Shown here: positions 15,209-24,367 of the stretch, piece by piece
Numbering within the stretch: the first letter of the stretch is position 1
Layout: each line of letters begins with the position of its first letter
Source of the DNA: Streptomyces sp. Ru71
Lineage (GTDB): Bacteria > Actinomycetota > Actinomycetes > Streptomycetales > Streptomycetaceae
DNA: 55,361 nt
Direction of reading: 5' to 3'
NCBI RefSeq assembly: GCF_002920535.1
Contig: NZ_PQSS01000051.1
Location: 1 to 55,361 of the forward strand
Program-made: the position numbers and the translations under genes
Notes under the pieces: generated by a model
Told to the model about the DNA's origin: nothing
Databases searched by the model: none
The model's input: only the letters and a program-made list of their open reading frames with translations

Positions 15209-18200
15209 CCCTGCCGACCGGCATCGACGGCCACGGCGAGGTCACCGGGTACTCCTCCGCGACCCCCGCGGCACAGGTCGACACCGTCTCGTACGCCGAT
15301 CCGTCGATGTACACCGTCACCGTCGTGATCGCGGCGTACAACGCGAGCGCCACCCTGGACCGCGCGCTGCGCTCGGCGCTGAACCAGACCCACCGCAACC
15401 TGGACGTCGTCGTGGTGGACGACGCCTCCACCGACGGCACCCTGTCCGTCGCCCACGGCTACGCGCACAAGGACGCCCGGGTGCGCGTCATCACCCGCAC
15501 CGCCAACAGCGGCGGCTGCGGCGCCCCCCGCAACCACGGCATCGACGCGGCCCTCGGCCAGTACCTGATCTTCCTGGACGCCGACGACGAGCTGCCGCTG
15601 AAGGCCTGCGAGACCCTGCTCGCCTCCGCGCTGTCCACCGGCGCCGACATCACCGCCGGCCGGGCCCTGCGGGTCAACCTCGCCAAGGACGAGATCACCG
15701 TCTGGCAGCCGCAGCTGTACGGCACCGACCGCACCGTCACCGGCGGCCTCGCCGCCATGCCCGAGCTGTTCGAGGACCCGATCGCCGCGGCCAAGCTGTA
15801 CCGCGTCGACTTCCTGCACCAGTACGGCATCCGCTTCCCCGAGGGCGTCTTCTTCGAGGACACCTACTTCTCCACCGTCGCCGGCCTGTGCGCGCACACG
15901 ATCACCCTGCTCGCCGCGCCGGTCTACCGGTGGATGTGGGAGCGCGAGACGGACACGCCCTCCATCACCAACCGGCGAGCCGAGCTGCGCAGCATCCGCG
16001 ACCGGGTGCGGGTGCACCGGTGGGCCGACGAGTACCTGATCCGGCACGGCGCGGGCGAGCTCGTCGCCCACAAGGCCGCCAAGTTCCTCTCCCACGACCT
16101 GCGCCTGTACACGCCCGAGCTGCGCACCGGCGACGACGCCTTCCGCACCGGGTTCCTCAGGGCCACCGCCCCCTACCTGCGCTCGCTGCCGCAGGACACC
16201 TTCGACCTGTGCGGCCCGCTGGAGCGGGTGCGCGCCTTCGCGCTGATGCACGAGCAGGTCGACATCGCGCTGACGGTCGCCGACTACACCCAGCGGCGCA
16301 GCGTCCTCAGCTCCGACCTCGTGGAGCGCGACGGCAAGGTCTACTGGTCCGGCGCGCTCCTCGGCCGCCCGGACGCCGAGCGCTTCCTCGACGTCACCGA
16401 CCTGGACCTGACCGGAAGCGACCTCGCCGACGCCCGGCTGTTCAACCAGGCGACCCGGGCCGAGATCCGCGACGGCGCGCTGCACATCACCGGCTTCATC
16501 CGCAACCAGTTCGGCCGGGTCGGGCGCAAGGACAAGCTCGAACTGACCGCCGTACTGCGCCGCCGCAGCCCCAAGACCGACCACGCCTTCAAGGTCACCG
16601 GCGTCGAGGTCGACGAGGACCACATCCGCTACCACACCACCGTCGACCTCGACGAGACCGTCGGCAAGGCCGGCCGGGACGCCGTGTGGAACCTCTTCGT
16701 GCAGATCCGGCACGCCGGACAGCGCGCCACCACCGCGGTGTGCGTGCGCGGCCTGGACCTGGCGAGCGAGCGCTACACCGGCGGCGCCACCACGTACGAG
16801 ATCTACGAGACGGTCAGCGGCAACCTCGCGCTGCGCCCGGAGACCAGCGAACAGCAGGTGCGCACCGACCGGCCCGGCACGCCGTGGCTGTGGTGGGCGA
16901 ACCGCGCGCTGCCCGAGCCGTTCGCCCCGCAGGAGAAGTACGGCGCCGCCCTCGTCGTGCACTGCCACAACGACGAGTACAACCTCTACGAGTTCCTCAG
17001 CTCGCTCGCCGCCCAGCGCGACTTCGAGCGCACCGAGGTGATCCTCGTCGACGACGGCTCCACCGACGCCACCCCGGGCCACCTCGCGAACTTCGCCGCG
17101 CACTACCCCAACGCCAGGATCGTCCAGCAGGTCGCCATGGGCATGCGCGCCGCCTTCGACCACGGCCTGCGCCATGTCACCGCGCCCTATGTGATGTTCG
17201 TGCGCGCCCAGGACATCCTGGGCGAGGACAGCGTCAGCCGTCTGCTGAGCACCGCCCGCAAGGCCAAGGCCGACGTCGTCGTCGGCGACAACGACAACTT
17301 CCCCGGCCCGCGCCGGGGCACCGACGAGCCGTGGAAGCGGTACTTCGGCAAGAAGGCCGACGCCGTCCAGCGCCTGGACGACGCGCCCTACCTGGTCTTC
17401 TCGACCGGGCTCGGCGCGAAGCTGCTGAAGACGAAGCTGGTGCGCGAGCAGCGGCTGCGGGCCGGCGCCGGACCCGGCCACGAGGACGCCTGGCTCGTCG
17501 TCCCCGCCCTCCTGCACGCCCGCCGCGTCGCCGTCGCCCCCAACGCCACCGCCTACGAGCGCGACCCCGAGCAGCACGACTCGCTGTTCGACCTGCCGTG
17601 GAACGACCCGGTCAAGGCGCAGGAGCTGATCCGGCTCGCCCGGCACGTCCTGCGCCGCGCCGAGAAGCTCGACGCCCGCACCCGGCGCCTGGCGCAGCGC
17701 TTCGTCGTCCGCACCTTCCAGCCCTACCTGCGCAACCTGCACCGCATCATGAGCCGGGCGGAGCTGGCGGCGGTGTTCCCCACGCTGTGCGAGGTCTACG
17801 CGGGCATACCCGACGACCTGATCCTGCAGTACGCCACCGCCGCCCGCTCCCGGCTGCAGCACCACGCCGTGCTCACCGGCAACTTCGACCTGTTCTGCGA
17901 GCCGCACGGCAAGCCCGAGTACCGGCCCTACCTGTACCTCGACGAGCAGGGGCTGCACCGCCGGCTCACCGCCGACCGGGTGGAGACCTCCCTGCTGCGG
18001 GTGGACCGGCACAAGGCCGTGCTGGAGACCTGCCACATCGACCCGCACCGGATGGTCTTCGAGGGCCTGCTCGTCCTCACCGGCGTCGACATCAGCCACG
18101 TCTACGGCAACCGCATCGAGCTCGTCCTCACCGACGGCCACACCGAACAGGCGCTGCGCGTCGAGCAGGTCTACCGGCGCGACCGCTGGCGCACCCGCAA

Positions 18201-19743
18201 GGAGCAGGACTGGTACGCCGGCTGGCGTGCCGTCGCCCGGCCCGAGGACTTCGCCTCCCTGAACAACCGGGACCTGTCCCTGCTGCTGCGCATCCACGAC
18301 GGCGACCGGCACATCGACACCGTCGTCGACGCCCGGCAGATGCTGCACCGCTTCAAGGGCGTGCACCGCGCCGGCCGCGCCACCGTGCTGCTCACCATCG
18401 ACGCCGACGAGAAGATCACCCTGCGCCGCGTCGCGGGCCTGGCCAAGCGCACCGCGCACCGCACCGGGCGCTTCTTCGCCGCGCTGCGTGCCGCGCTGCC
18501 CGGCCGGCCCGGCTGGCGCACCCGCCTGCTGTACTGGCTGTACCACCCGTGGCTGCGCGGCAAGGACATCTGGATCATCGGCGAGCGCGAGGACACCGCA
18601 CAGGACAACTCGTACCACCTGTTCAAGTGGATCCGGCAGAACCACCGCCGGCGCAAGGTGTACTTCGCCATCAACGGCGACGCCCCCGACCGCGCCAAGC
18701 TCGCCCCGTACGGCCACGTCATCGACCGCCTGTCCTGGAAGTACCGCGTCTACCTGCTGCACGCCAGCCGGCTGATCAACGCCTACGACCTGGAGGCCTA
18801 CCTCGGCTTCCCGGGCCTGTCCAAGCGGGCCTTCCTCACCGGCTACGGCGACCTGCTGCGCTACAAGCGGGTCTTCCTGCAGCACGGCGTGGTCTACAAC
18901 GACGTCGCCCCGTCCATCCACGCCCAGGTCACCAACGTCGACATGGTGCTCACCACCGGCCGCAGCGAACGCGCCTACTACGCCGAGCACTGCGGCTACG
19001 GCTACGAGCGCGTCGCCGCGACCGGCCTGCCCCGCTTCGACGCGCTGGAGCCCGTGCACGGGCCGCGCCGCATCCTGGTCATGCCGACCTGGCGGCGCGA
19101 CATCGTGGCGCCCTCCTACAACAAGGCGGCCAAGCCGGAGATCCCCTTCGCGGCCTCCGAGTACTACCGCTTCTTCTCCGCGCTGCTGCGCGACGAGCGG
19201 CTGCTCAAGACGCTCCAGTACCACAACGTGGAACTGGAGTTCATGCCGCACTACGAGATCCGGCCCTACCTCAAGCACTTCCGCATCGACCACCCGTCGA
19301 TCACGGTCTCCTCGACCGGGCGGGACGTGCAGCTCGCCATGCGCGAGTGCGCGATGCTCGTCACCGACTACTCGTCGGTGTTCTTCGACGTCGCCTACAT
19401 GGGCAAGCCGATCGTCTACACCAACTTCGACGACGAGTCCTTCTACAGCAAGCACTACAAGCGCGGCTACTTCGACCTCGCCCGGGACGGCTTCGGACCG
19501 ACCTGCGGCACCGTCGAGCGGGCGGTGGACGAGATCATCGCCTCCGTCGAGCGCGGCTTCGTCGTGGAGGAGCAGTACCGTCAGCGCGCCGAGGAGTTCT
19601 TCGTGCTGCGCGACACCAACAACTGCGAGCGGGCCTTCAAGGTGATCGACACCATGGACGCCTCCGTCGCGGGCGACCCGGGACGGCCCACCGCACCCCT
19701 GGTGATGGGCCGGCCGGGCGAGCACCAGGAAGGAAGGGGATGA
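15205..19743 (+). CDS. Multidomain GT2-GT2-TagF wall-polymer synthase
   Basis: 1512 residues with three catalytic modules. GT2 domain 1 starts at about 38 (VVIAAYNASATLDRALRSAL) and has the DxD-type FLDADDE near 126-130. A second GT2-like domain starts near 583 (ALVVHCHNDEYNLYEF, VDDGSTDATPG), with the DxD position reading RAQD, so it may be weak or inactive. The C-terminus from about 1120 is a CDP-glycerol:glycerophosphate glycerophosphotransferase (TagF) domain with LQHGV near 1225, EFMPHYEIRPY and VTDYSSVFFD near 1386. It should add sugars and polyol phosphates to a growing teichoic-acid-like chain at the inner membrane. It overlaps the upstream gene (ATGA). Confidence 0.88.
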   Translation: MTLPTGIDGHGEVTGYSSATPAAQVDTVSYADPSMYTVTVVIAAYNASATLDRALRSALNQTHRNLDVVVVDDASTDGTLSVAHGYAHKDARVRVITRTANSGGCGAPRNHGIDAALGQYLIFLDADDELPLKACETLLASALSTGADITAGRALRVNLAKDEITVWQPQLYGTDRTVTGGLAAMPELFEDPIAAAKLYRVDFLHQYGIRFPEGVFFEDTYFSTVAGLCAHTITLLAAPVYRWMWERETDTPSITNRRAELRSIRDRVRVHRWADEYLIRHGAGELVAHKAAKFLSHDLRLYTPELRTGDDAFRTGFLRATAPYLRSLPQDTFDLCGPLERVRAFALMHEQVDIALTVADYTQRRSVLSSDLVERDGKVYWSGALLGRPDAERFLDVTDLDLTGSDLADARLFNQATRAEIRDGALHITGFIRNQFGRVGRKDKLELTAVLRRRSPKTDHAFKVTGVEVDEDHIRYHTTVDLDETVGKAGRDAVWNLFVQIRHAGQRATTAVCVRGLDLASERYTGGATTYEIYETVSGNLALRPETSEQQVRTDRPGTPWLWWANRALPEPFAPQEKYGAALVVHCHNDEYNLYEFLSSLAAQRDFERTEVILVDDGSTDATPGHLANFAAHYPNARIVQQVAMGMRAAFDHGLRHVTAPYVMFVRAQDILGEDSVSRLLSTARKAKADVVVGDNDNFPGPRRGTDEPWKRYFGKKADAVQRLDDAPYLVFSTGLGAKLLKTKLVREQRLRAGAGPGHEDAWLVVPALLHARRVAVAPNATAYERDPEQHDSLFDLPWNDPVKAQELIRLARHVLRRAEKLDARTRRLAQRFVVRTFQPYLRNLHRIMSRAELAAVFPTLCEVYAGIPDDLILQYATAARSRLQHHAVLTGNFDLFCEPHGKPEYRPYLYLDEQGLHRRLTADRVETSLLRVDRHKAVLETCHIDPHRMVFEGLLVLTGVDISHVYGNRIELVLTDGHTEQALRVEQVYRRDRWRTRKEQDWYAGWRAVARPEDFASLNNRDLSLLLRIHDGDRHIDTVVDARQMLHRFKGVHRAGRATVLLTIDADEKITLRRVAGLAKRTAHRTGRFFAALRAALPGRPGWRTRLLYWLYHPWLRGKDIWIIGEREDTAQDNSYHLFKWIRQNHRRRKVYFAINGDAPDRAKLAPYGHVIDRLSWKYRVYLLHASRLINAYDLEAYLGFPGLSKRAFLTGYGDLLRYKRVFLQHGVVYNDVAPSIHAQVTNVDMVLTTGRSERAYYAEHCGYGYERVAATGLPRFDALEPVHGPRRILVMPTWRRDIVAPSYNKAAKPEIPFAASEYYRFFSALLRDERLLKTLQYHNVELEFMPHYEIRPYLKHFRIDHPSITVSSTGRDVQLAMRECAMLVTDYSSVFFDVAYMGKPIVYTNFDDESFYSKHYKRGYFDLARDGFGPTCGTVERAVDEIIASVERGFVVEEQYRQRAEEFFVLRDTNNCERAFKVIDTMDASVAGDPGRPTAPLVMGRPGEHQEGRG

Positions 19744-19747
19744 CGCC

Positions 19748-20542
19748 GTGCGGCACAAGAGGATCTTTCTCGCCGGCGACTCCAGCGTGACGAGCCGGCC
19801 GCGGAGCATGGCGCCGATGGTCGGCTGGGGCCAGGTGCTCCAGCTGTTCGTGCAGGGCGCCGAGGTGGTCAACGCGGCCCGTGCCGGCTCCAGTTCGCGC
19901 AGCTTCCTGGAGCGCGGCAGGCTCGCCTGGATCCTGGAGAACATCGCCCCCGGCGATCTGCTGCTGGTCTCCTTCGGCCTGATCGACATGAAGCCCGGCG
20001 ACGGCCGCTTCACCGAGCCGTTCGGCGACTACCAGTTCTTCCTGCGCCAGTACGCGCTGGGGGTGCGCGAGCGCGGCGCCCACCCGGTGTTCGTGACCAG
20101 CCACGAGCGGCGCGTCTTCGACGAGCACGGCAACATGCGCCGCCCCCTCGGCCTGTACCCGGCGGCGATGCGGGAGCTGGCGACGGGCCTGTCCGTGCCG
20201 CTGATCGACCTCAACGAGTGGAGCGTCGGCTGGTGGCGCCAGGCGGGACCGGAGGGCACCAAGGACCTCTTCCTGTACCTGGACCCGGGCGAGCACCCCA
20301 ACTACCCCGACGGCATCGCCGACAACACGCACCTGCGCGGCCACGGAGCCGTCGAGTGCGCCCGGTTCATCGCCGGCGACATGTGCGCCAAGGGCCTGCT
20401 CACCCCCGAGTACTTCCGCAACCTCGACGCCCGTATCCCCGAGACGGCCGTGGAGTTCCTCGACGACCACGTCTTCGAGCAGCTCACCAAGGAACGCGTG
20501 GGCGGGCGCACCGCCCCGGCCGAGAGCGGGGCCCTGCTGTGA
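19748..20542 (+). CDS. SGNH/GDSL-type hydrolase
   Basis: 264 residues with GTG after AAGGAAGGGG, 4 nt beyond the TagF-protein stop. Block I is FLAGDSSV (Ser nucleophile at 12), the later G and N blocks are VNAARAGSSSRSF and the GLIDMKPGD region, and the catalytic Asp/His pair fits DNTHLRGHG near 192-200. It resembles rhamnogalacturonan acetylesterase-type SGNH enzymes. There is no signal peptide, so it is probably cytoplasmic; deacetylation of sugar intermediates or transfer of an acyl group are options. The stop overlaps the next start. Confidence 0.82.
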   Translation: MRHKRIFLAGDSSVTSRPRSMAPMVGWGQVLQLFVQGAEVVNAARAGSSSRSFLERGRLAWILENIAPGDLLLVSFGLIDMKPGDGRFTEPFGDYQFFLRQYALGVRERGAHPVFVTSHERRVFDEHGNMRRPLGLYPAAMRELATGLSVPLIDLNEWSVGWWRQAGPEGTKDLFLYLDPGEHPNYPDGIADNTHLRGHGAVECARFIAGDMCAKGLLTPEYFRNLDARIPETAVEFLDDHVFEQLTKERVGGRTAPAESGALL

Positions 20543-21267
20543 ACGACTGGCATCCCATCGCCCGTGCCTGGGTCACCCACCCGCAGGCCCGCCACATCGG
20601 CGGCACCCTGGAGCTGTTCGCCGACGCCGACCCGGCCCAGCCGGTGACCCCCGGCCAGGAGATCACCTTCACCATGGTGGTCACCCCCACCGGCGGCGCC
20701 TTCCGCACCTACGGCTACCTGCTCGACGACTTCCTCGGCGACGTCGCCACCATGGCCCGCCACCAGGGCATGAGCCACCTGAACAACGGCCGGTACGCCA
20801 CCTACGCCTCCGACGCCGAGCAGCGCACCGTCTCCTGCCAGGTGCGGGTCGCCGACGACGCCCCGGACGGCGCCGTGCTGCTGCCGCGCGTCATCATCGG
20901 CCTGATGCCCGCACAGGGCGACAAGCTGATCCCCTCCACCGCGGTCTCCGACGCCGGTTACCGGGTGCGGCGGCACTTCGTGCCCGGGCAGAGCTTCACG
21001 CTGCCCCCGGGCGGCCGCGTCTCCCTGCCGCCCGGCCACACCTGGGCGCCGGGGCTGCGGTTCATGGGCGTGGGGATCGCCCGCCACGGCATGCTCACCT
21101 GCCCGCCCGACGGCAGCGTCACCTACCAGGCGGACCCCGGGCACCTGGGATACGACCGGTTCGAGCTGGCCTTCGAGGACGAGCGCGGCAACCGGGTCTG
21201 GTCCGAGGTGACCATCCACATCGGCGACTTCGGGGCGTCCCCCGGGGCACTGCCCACCTATGGCTAG
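20539..21267 (+). CDS. Beta-sandwich protein of unknown function in glycopolymer operon
   Basis: 242 residues from GTG 20539, overlapping the SGNH gene stop by 4 nt. It is rich in predicted beta strands. The C-terminal 60 residues (PPDGSVTYQADPGHLGYDRFEL, first 20 shown in part: PPDGSVTYQADPGHLGYDRF) resemble cadherin-like/bacterial Ig-like tails, and the N-terminal part is an all-beta domain with TPGQEITFTMVV. No signal peptide, cysteine pattern or catalytic motif is seen. Tight coupling on both sides implies function with the SGNH hydrolase and phosphodiester glycosidase. I do not recognise a named family. Confidence 0.7.
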   Translation: MNDWHPIARAWVTHPQARHIGGTLELFADADPAQPVTPGQEITFTMVVTPTGGAFRTYGYLLDDFLGDVATMARHQGMSHLNNGRYATYASDAEQRTVSCQVRVADDAPDGAVLLPRVIIGLMPAQGDKLIPSTAVSDAGYRVRRHFVPGQSFTLPPGGRVSLPPGHTWAPGLRFMGVGIARHGMLTCPPDGSVTYQADPGHLGYDRFELAFEDERGNRVWSEVTIHIGDFGASPGALPTYG

Positions 21268-22522
21268 GCGGCACCCGGCAGCCCGGTGGGCCGCCGCGCT
21301 GGCCGCCGCCGCCCTCCTCGCGGGATGCACGGCCGGGCAGCCCGACTCCGGACTGCCCGCGTCCTCCGCCTCCCCGCTGCCCGACCTGCCCGCCGGCCTC
21401 GACTACCAGGAGCCGACCCGGCAGCTCGGCCCGGACAGCCCCGTGCGGCTGCACGTGCTGCGCGTCGCGCCCGACGCCCGGGCACGCGTCACCGCCGTCC
21501 ACGGAACGGACCTGCCGAACACGGAGACCGTGCGCTCCCTGGCGGACGCGGCCGGCGCGCTCGCCGCGGTCAACGGCACGTACTTCGACATCCGCACCGG
21601 CCGCAACCACTCCGGCTACGAGGGCGACCCGATCGGCCTGTACGCCGAGCACGGCCGGGTCCTCAGCGAGGCCCTGTCCGGCCGCCCGGCCCTCGTCCTC
21701 GGATACGACGCCGGACGGCTCGTGGCCCGGGTCACCGAGGCGTCCACCACGGGACGGCTGCGGGCCGCCGACGGCGCCCGGCGCGAGCTGGACGGCGTCA
21801 ACCGGGTCGCCGGCCGCATCCTGGGCTGCGGCGGCACCGGCGGTGACCGGCTCGCCACCACCGGGGAGGTCCAGACGGAGCCCGCCAACGGCCTGTGCAC
21901 CGACGCCGACGAGATCGTCTCCTACACCCCGCAGTGGGGCGCCCGCACCCCGCCGGGCCCGCCCGGCAGCACGGAGGCGCTGCTGTCGTCGTCCGGCCGG
22001 GTCACCCGCCTGCGCTCACCCGCCGGCGGACCGCTGCCCAAGGGCGGCGGCTCGCTGTACGGCATCGGCAGGGGAGCCGCCTGGCTGCGCGTCCACGCCG
22101 CCCCGGGCCGCCCGCTGGCGGTGTCCGAGCGGATCACCGACGCGGACGGCGCTTCGCTGACCGGGCCCGTGGACACCGCCCTGGGCGGCAGCGCCCGTCT
22201 GCTGCGCGACGGCGCGGTGGACGCGGACGCGGAGCGGCTCGGCAGCCGTGAACCGCGCACCGTCGCCGGCGTCACCGCCGACGGTACCCTGCTGCTGGTC
22301 GTCATCGACGGCCGCGCGCCGGGCGTGAGCGTGGGCGCCACCGGGCCCGAGGCCGCCGAGCTGCTGAGTTCGCTCGGCGCCGTGGACGCGGTGAACCTGG
22401 ACGGCGGCGGCTCGACCACCGCCGTGGTCGGTGGTGCGCTGCGCAACAGCCCGCGCGCCACCGAGCGGGAGCGCGTCACCGAACGTCCCGTCGCCGACGC
22501 GCTCGTGGTGCTGCCGCGCTGA
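21260..22522 (+). CDS. Phosphodiester glycosidase (NAGPA-like) lipoprotein
   Basis: 420 residues starting 8 nt inside the previous gene. A hydrophobic leader ends in LLAGC (Cys 23), so it should be exported and lipid-anchored. The body is a NAGPA/DUF2233 domain: AAVNGTYFDI with EGDPIGLY, and the C-terminal VNLDGGGSTTAVV. The eukaryotic relative removes GlcNAc from a GlcNAc-1-phospho-6-mannose diester; bacterial members cut similar sugar-phosphodiesters. Outside the membrane and at the end of a glycopolymer operon, it could trim or recycle the sugar-phosphate chain. It ends 7 nt from the stop of the convergent next gene. Confidence 0.85.
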   Translation: MARRHPAARWAAALAAAALLAGCTAGQPDSGLPASSASPLPDLPAGLDYQEPTRQLGPDSPVRLHVLRVAPDARARVTAVHGTDLPNTETVRSLADAAGALAAVNGTYFDIRTGRNHSGYEGDPIGLYAEHGRVLSEALSGRPALVLGYDAGRLVARVTEASTTGRLRAADGARRELDGVNRVAGRILGCGGTGGDRLATTGEVQTEPANGLCTDADEIVSYTPQWGARTPPGPPGSTEALLSSSGRVTRLRSPAGGPLPKGGGSLYGIGRGAAWLRVHAAPGRPLAVSERITDADGASLTGPVDTALGGSARLLRDGAVDADAERLGSREPRTVAGVTADGTLLLVVIDGRAPGVSVGATGPEAAELLSSLGAVDAVNLDGGGSTTAVVGGALRNSPRATERERVTERPVADALVVLPR

Positions 22523-22529
22523 TCGCTGT

Positions 22530-24215
22530 TCAGGGAAGGGTGACGGCGCCGGCCGAGGCCGAGAACAGGGAACCGCCCGTGCTCATCGAGATGTACGCCT
22601 CGTAATCCCCGGCGATGGCGTTCGTGAGCGCGACGCCCTTGTATCCGGAGGTGGCGAAGTAGGCGAAGTCGTAGGAGCCGAAGTCTCCGCGCCGCACGTG
22701 CGGCCGTACCGCGAGCGGTTTGCGGGACATACCGAGCCGGAAGGAATACGTGGCCTGTGCGCCGCGCAGGACCAGGTAGTAGTTCGCGTGACCGTGCGCG
22801 GCCGCCTCGATGCCGTGCACGAAGAAAACACCCTCGACGTGCAGCACCCGGTCCTTCAGCCAGCTCTTCTCCAGGGAGAACGCGGTCTCCTGGGAGAAAT
22901 GGCCGAGGACGGGCCGCCGGACGAGCCGCACCCGCTGCTCGTCACCGATGAGCGATATCTCCAGTCCGCCGAAAGGCCGCCGTATGTCGAAGGGCCGGCG
23001 TGCCACGAGTTTCGTGCGCCGGTCTATGCCTTCCGCGGGGCTGGAGACCCGCACGGAGAGTTCGTAGACACCGCCGGGCATGCCCGCCATGGAAATCCCG
23101 GTTTTCGCCTCGGGCTCGAATCCGCCGTCGGTGTAGTCACGGGCGTACCGGTCGAAGTAGAGGCTGTAGGTGTGCTTGGCCTCGGTCGTCGCCAGCGGGA
23201 ACTCGAAGTGTTTCCCGCCGCCTTCGACGACCAGGGACTTCACCGTCGGGAACTCGCCGTGCGGGGACTCGCCGGGCACGAAGGCGTGGCCGCTCAGCAG
23301 CAGGTTGTTGCCGCGGATGTCCTGCTTGTTCAGTACGGCGGTCAGCGCCTCGGAGGCCCGCAGCTCCGCCAGGTACCGCTGCCGCTCGTAGGGGTCGACG
23401 CGGGCGTCGCCGTTCTCCACGAAGCCCAGCCTCGGCACGGCGCCGTCGGACAGGGCGGACAGCATGCCCAGCACCAGGGGCAGGTTGTAGCCGGAGACCT
23501 CGCCGTGCTGCCGGACCAGCTGCGAGTTGGTGCGGATCAGGTTGAAGTTGTCGCAGGCCCAGAACAGCTGCAGATGCGGGCTGATCTCGGTCTCGTACTG
23601 CTCGTCCGCCTCCGACGTGAACAGGTAGATGTTGTGGCCCTGCCCGCCGTAGCTCTTGAGCAGCTCCGGGATGGCGCCGTCCAGCATGTCGACGTGCGCC
23701 TGCGGCATGTCGGGGCCCAGCATGTAGCGGCCGGTCTCCGCGCGGTCGCGTACGTAACTGCCGACCAGGAACTGCGGAACCACCGTCACGATGTTGCGGA
23801 AGCCGTACTTCAGGCCGTAGTACAGCGCGGCGCTGCCGCCCTTGGACACCCCGAGCAGGGAGACCTGCTCGGGACCCAGGCCGAGCTGCCCCATGGTGTT
23901 CTGGATGAGCCCGAGGACGGAGGCCTCGATGTCGAAGTTCATCGACCGGCACATGTAGTAGCTGTAGTGGCCGTCGAATTCGTCGCGGATCCACAGCACA
24001 TTGGCGCGCAGGCCGTTCAGCGATTTACCGGCGAAGTGATATCCGTTCGGTGCGGCGAATCCCGAGAACACCACGATGAGATGGCGCACATCGCCTTCAG
24101 CGGGCCGGAACCGGTACTCCACGGGGACCGCCCCCGATGTGTCGGTCCCCGTGACGACACCGCGCCGGTCCACCGCCGCGAGATTCGGCACCAGCGCAGG
24201 AAGTTCCGTATTCAT
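22530..24215 (-). CDS. Asp2/XcbB-like alpha/beta hydrolase
   Basis: 561 residues from ATG 24215; a GTG at 24248 is the alternative (572 residues), and neither has an ideal ribosome binding site. The N-terminal half is an alpha/beta hydrolase with a nucleophile elbow GVSKGGSAALYYGLKYG near 121-137. The C-terminal half is beta-rich. The family covers accessory Sec protein Asp2 and XcbB/CpsF capsule proteins, which act on O-acetyl or polymer chemistry. There is no signal peptide, so it should be cytoplasmic. It converges on the glycopolymer operon and may modify the same polymer. The exact reaction is unknown. Confidence 0.75.
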   Translation of the reverse strand: MNTELPALVPNLAAVDRRGVVTGTDTSGAVPVEYRFRPAEGDVRHLIVVFSGFAAPNGYHFAGKSLNGLRANVLWIRDEFDGHYSYYMCRSMNFDIEASVLGLIQNTMGQLGLGPEQVSLLGVSKGGSAALYYGLKYGFRNIVTVVPQFLVGSYVRDRAETGRYMLGPDMPQAHVDMLDGAIPELLKSYGGQGHNIYLFTSEADEQYETEISPHLQLFWACDNFNLIRTNSQLVRQHGEVSGYNLPLVLGMLSALSDGAVPRLGFVENGDARVDPYERQRYLAELRASEALTAVLNKQDIRGNNLLLSGHAFVPGESPHGEFPTVKSLVVEGGGKHFEFPLATTEAKHTYSLYFDRYARDYTDGGFEPEAKTGISMAGMPGGVYELSVRVSSPAEGIDRRTKLVARRPFDIRRPFGGLEISLIGDEQRVRLVRRPVLGHFSQETAFSLEKSWLKDRVLHVEGVFFVHGIEAAAHGHANYYLVLRGAQATYSFRLGMSRKPLAVRPHVRRGDFGSYDFAYFATSGYKGVALTNAIAGDYEAYISMSTGGSLFSASAGAVTLP

Positions 24216-24325
24216 GAGATGTCGTACCCGCTCCTGTGTGAAGATCACCCCCCGCTTCCCGAAGGAAGCCCCCGGAAGTCTAACGGGCGGCTGTGGGGGA
24301 GGCGAGGGTGAGCTGTACGACAGAA

Positions 24326-24352
24326 AGGGCCCCCGCTTGTGGCGGGGGCCCT
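24326..24352 (-). terminator. Intrinsic terminator of fadAB
   Basis: A perfect 11-bp stem (AGGGCCCCCGC at 24326-24336 with 24342-24352) closes a 5-nt loop. On the minus strand it is followed by TTTCTG, and it starts 16 nt beyond the fadB stop. The rest of the gap (24249-24367) shows no gene. Confidence 0.85.
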
Positions 24353-24367
24353 CCTTTCACGCAGGTG

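Noticed and set aside
15046..20013. Open frame of 1655 codons on the minus strand opposite the GT2/TagF gene
   Set aside because: It mirrors the GC-rich third positions of the real gene; its product is a Val/Gly/Asp/Arg-rich low-complexity string without domains.
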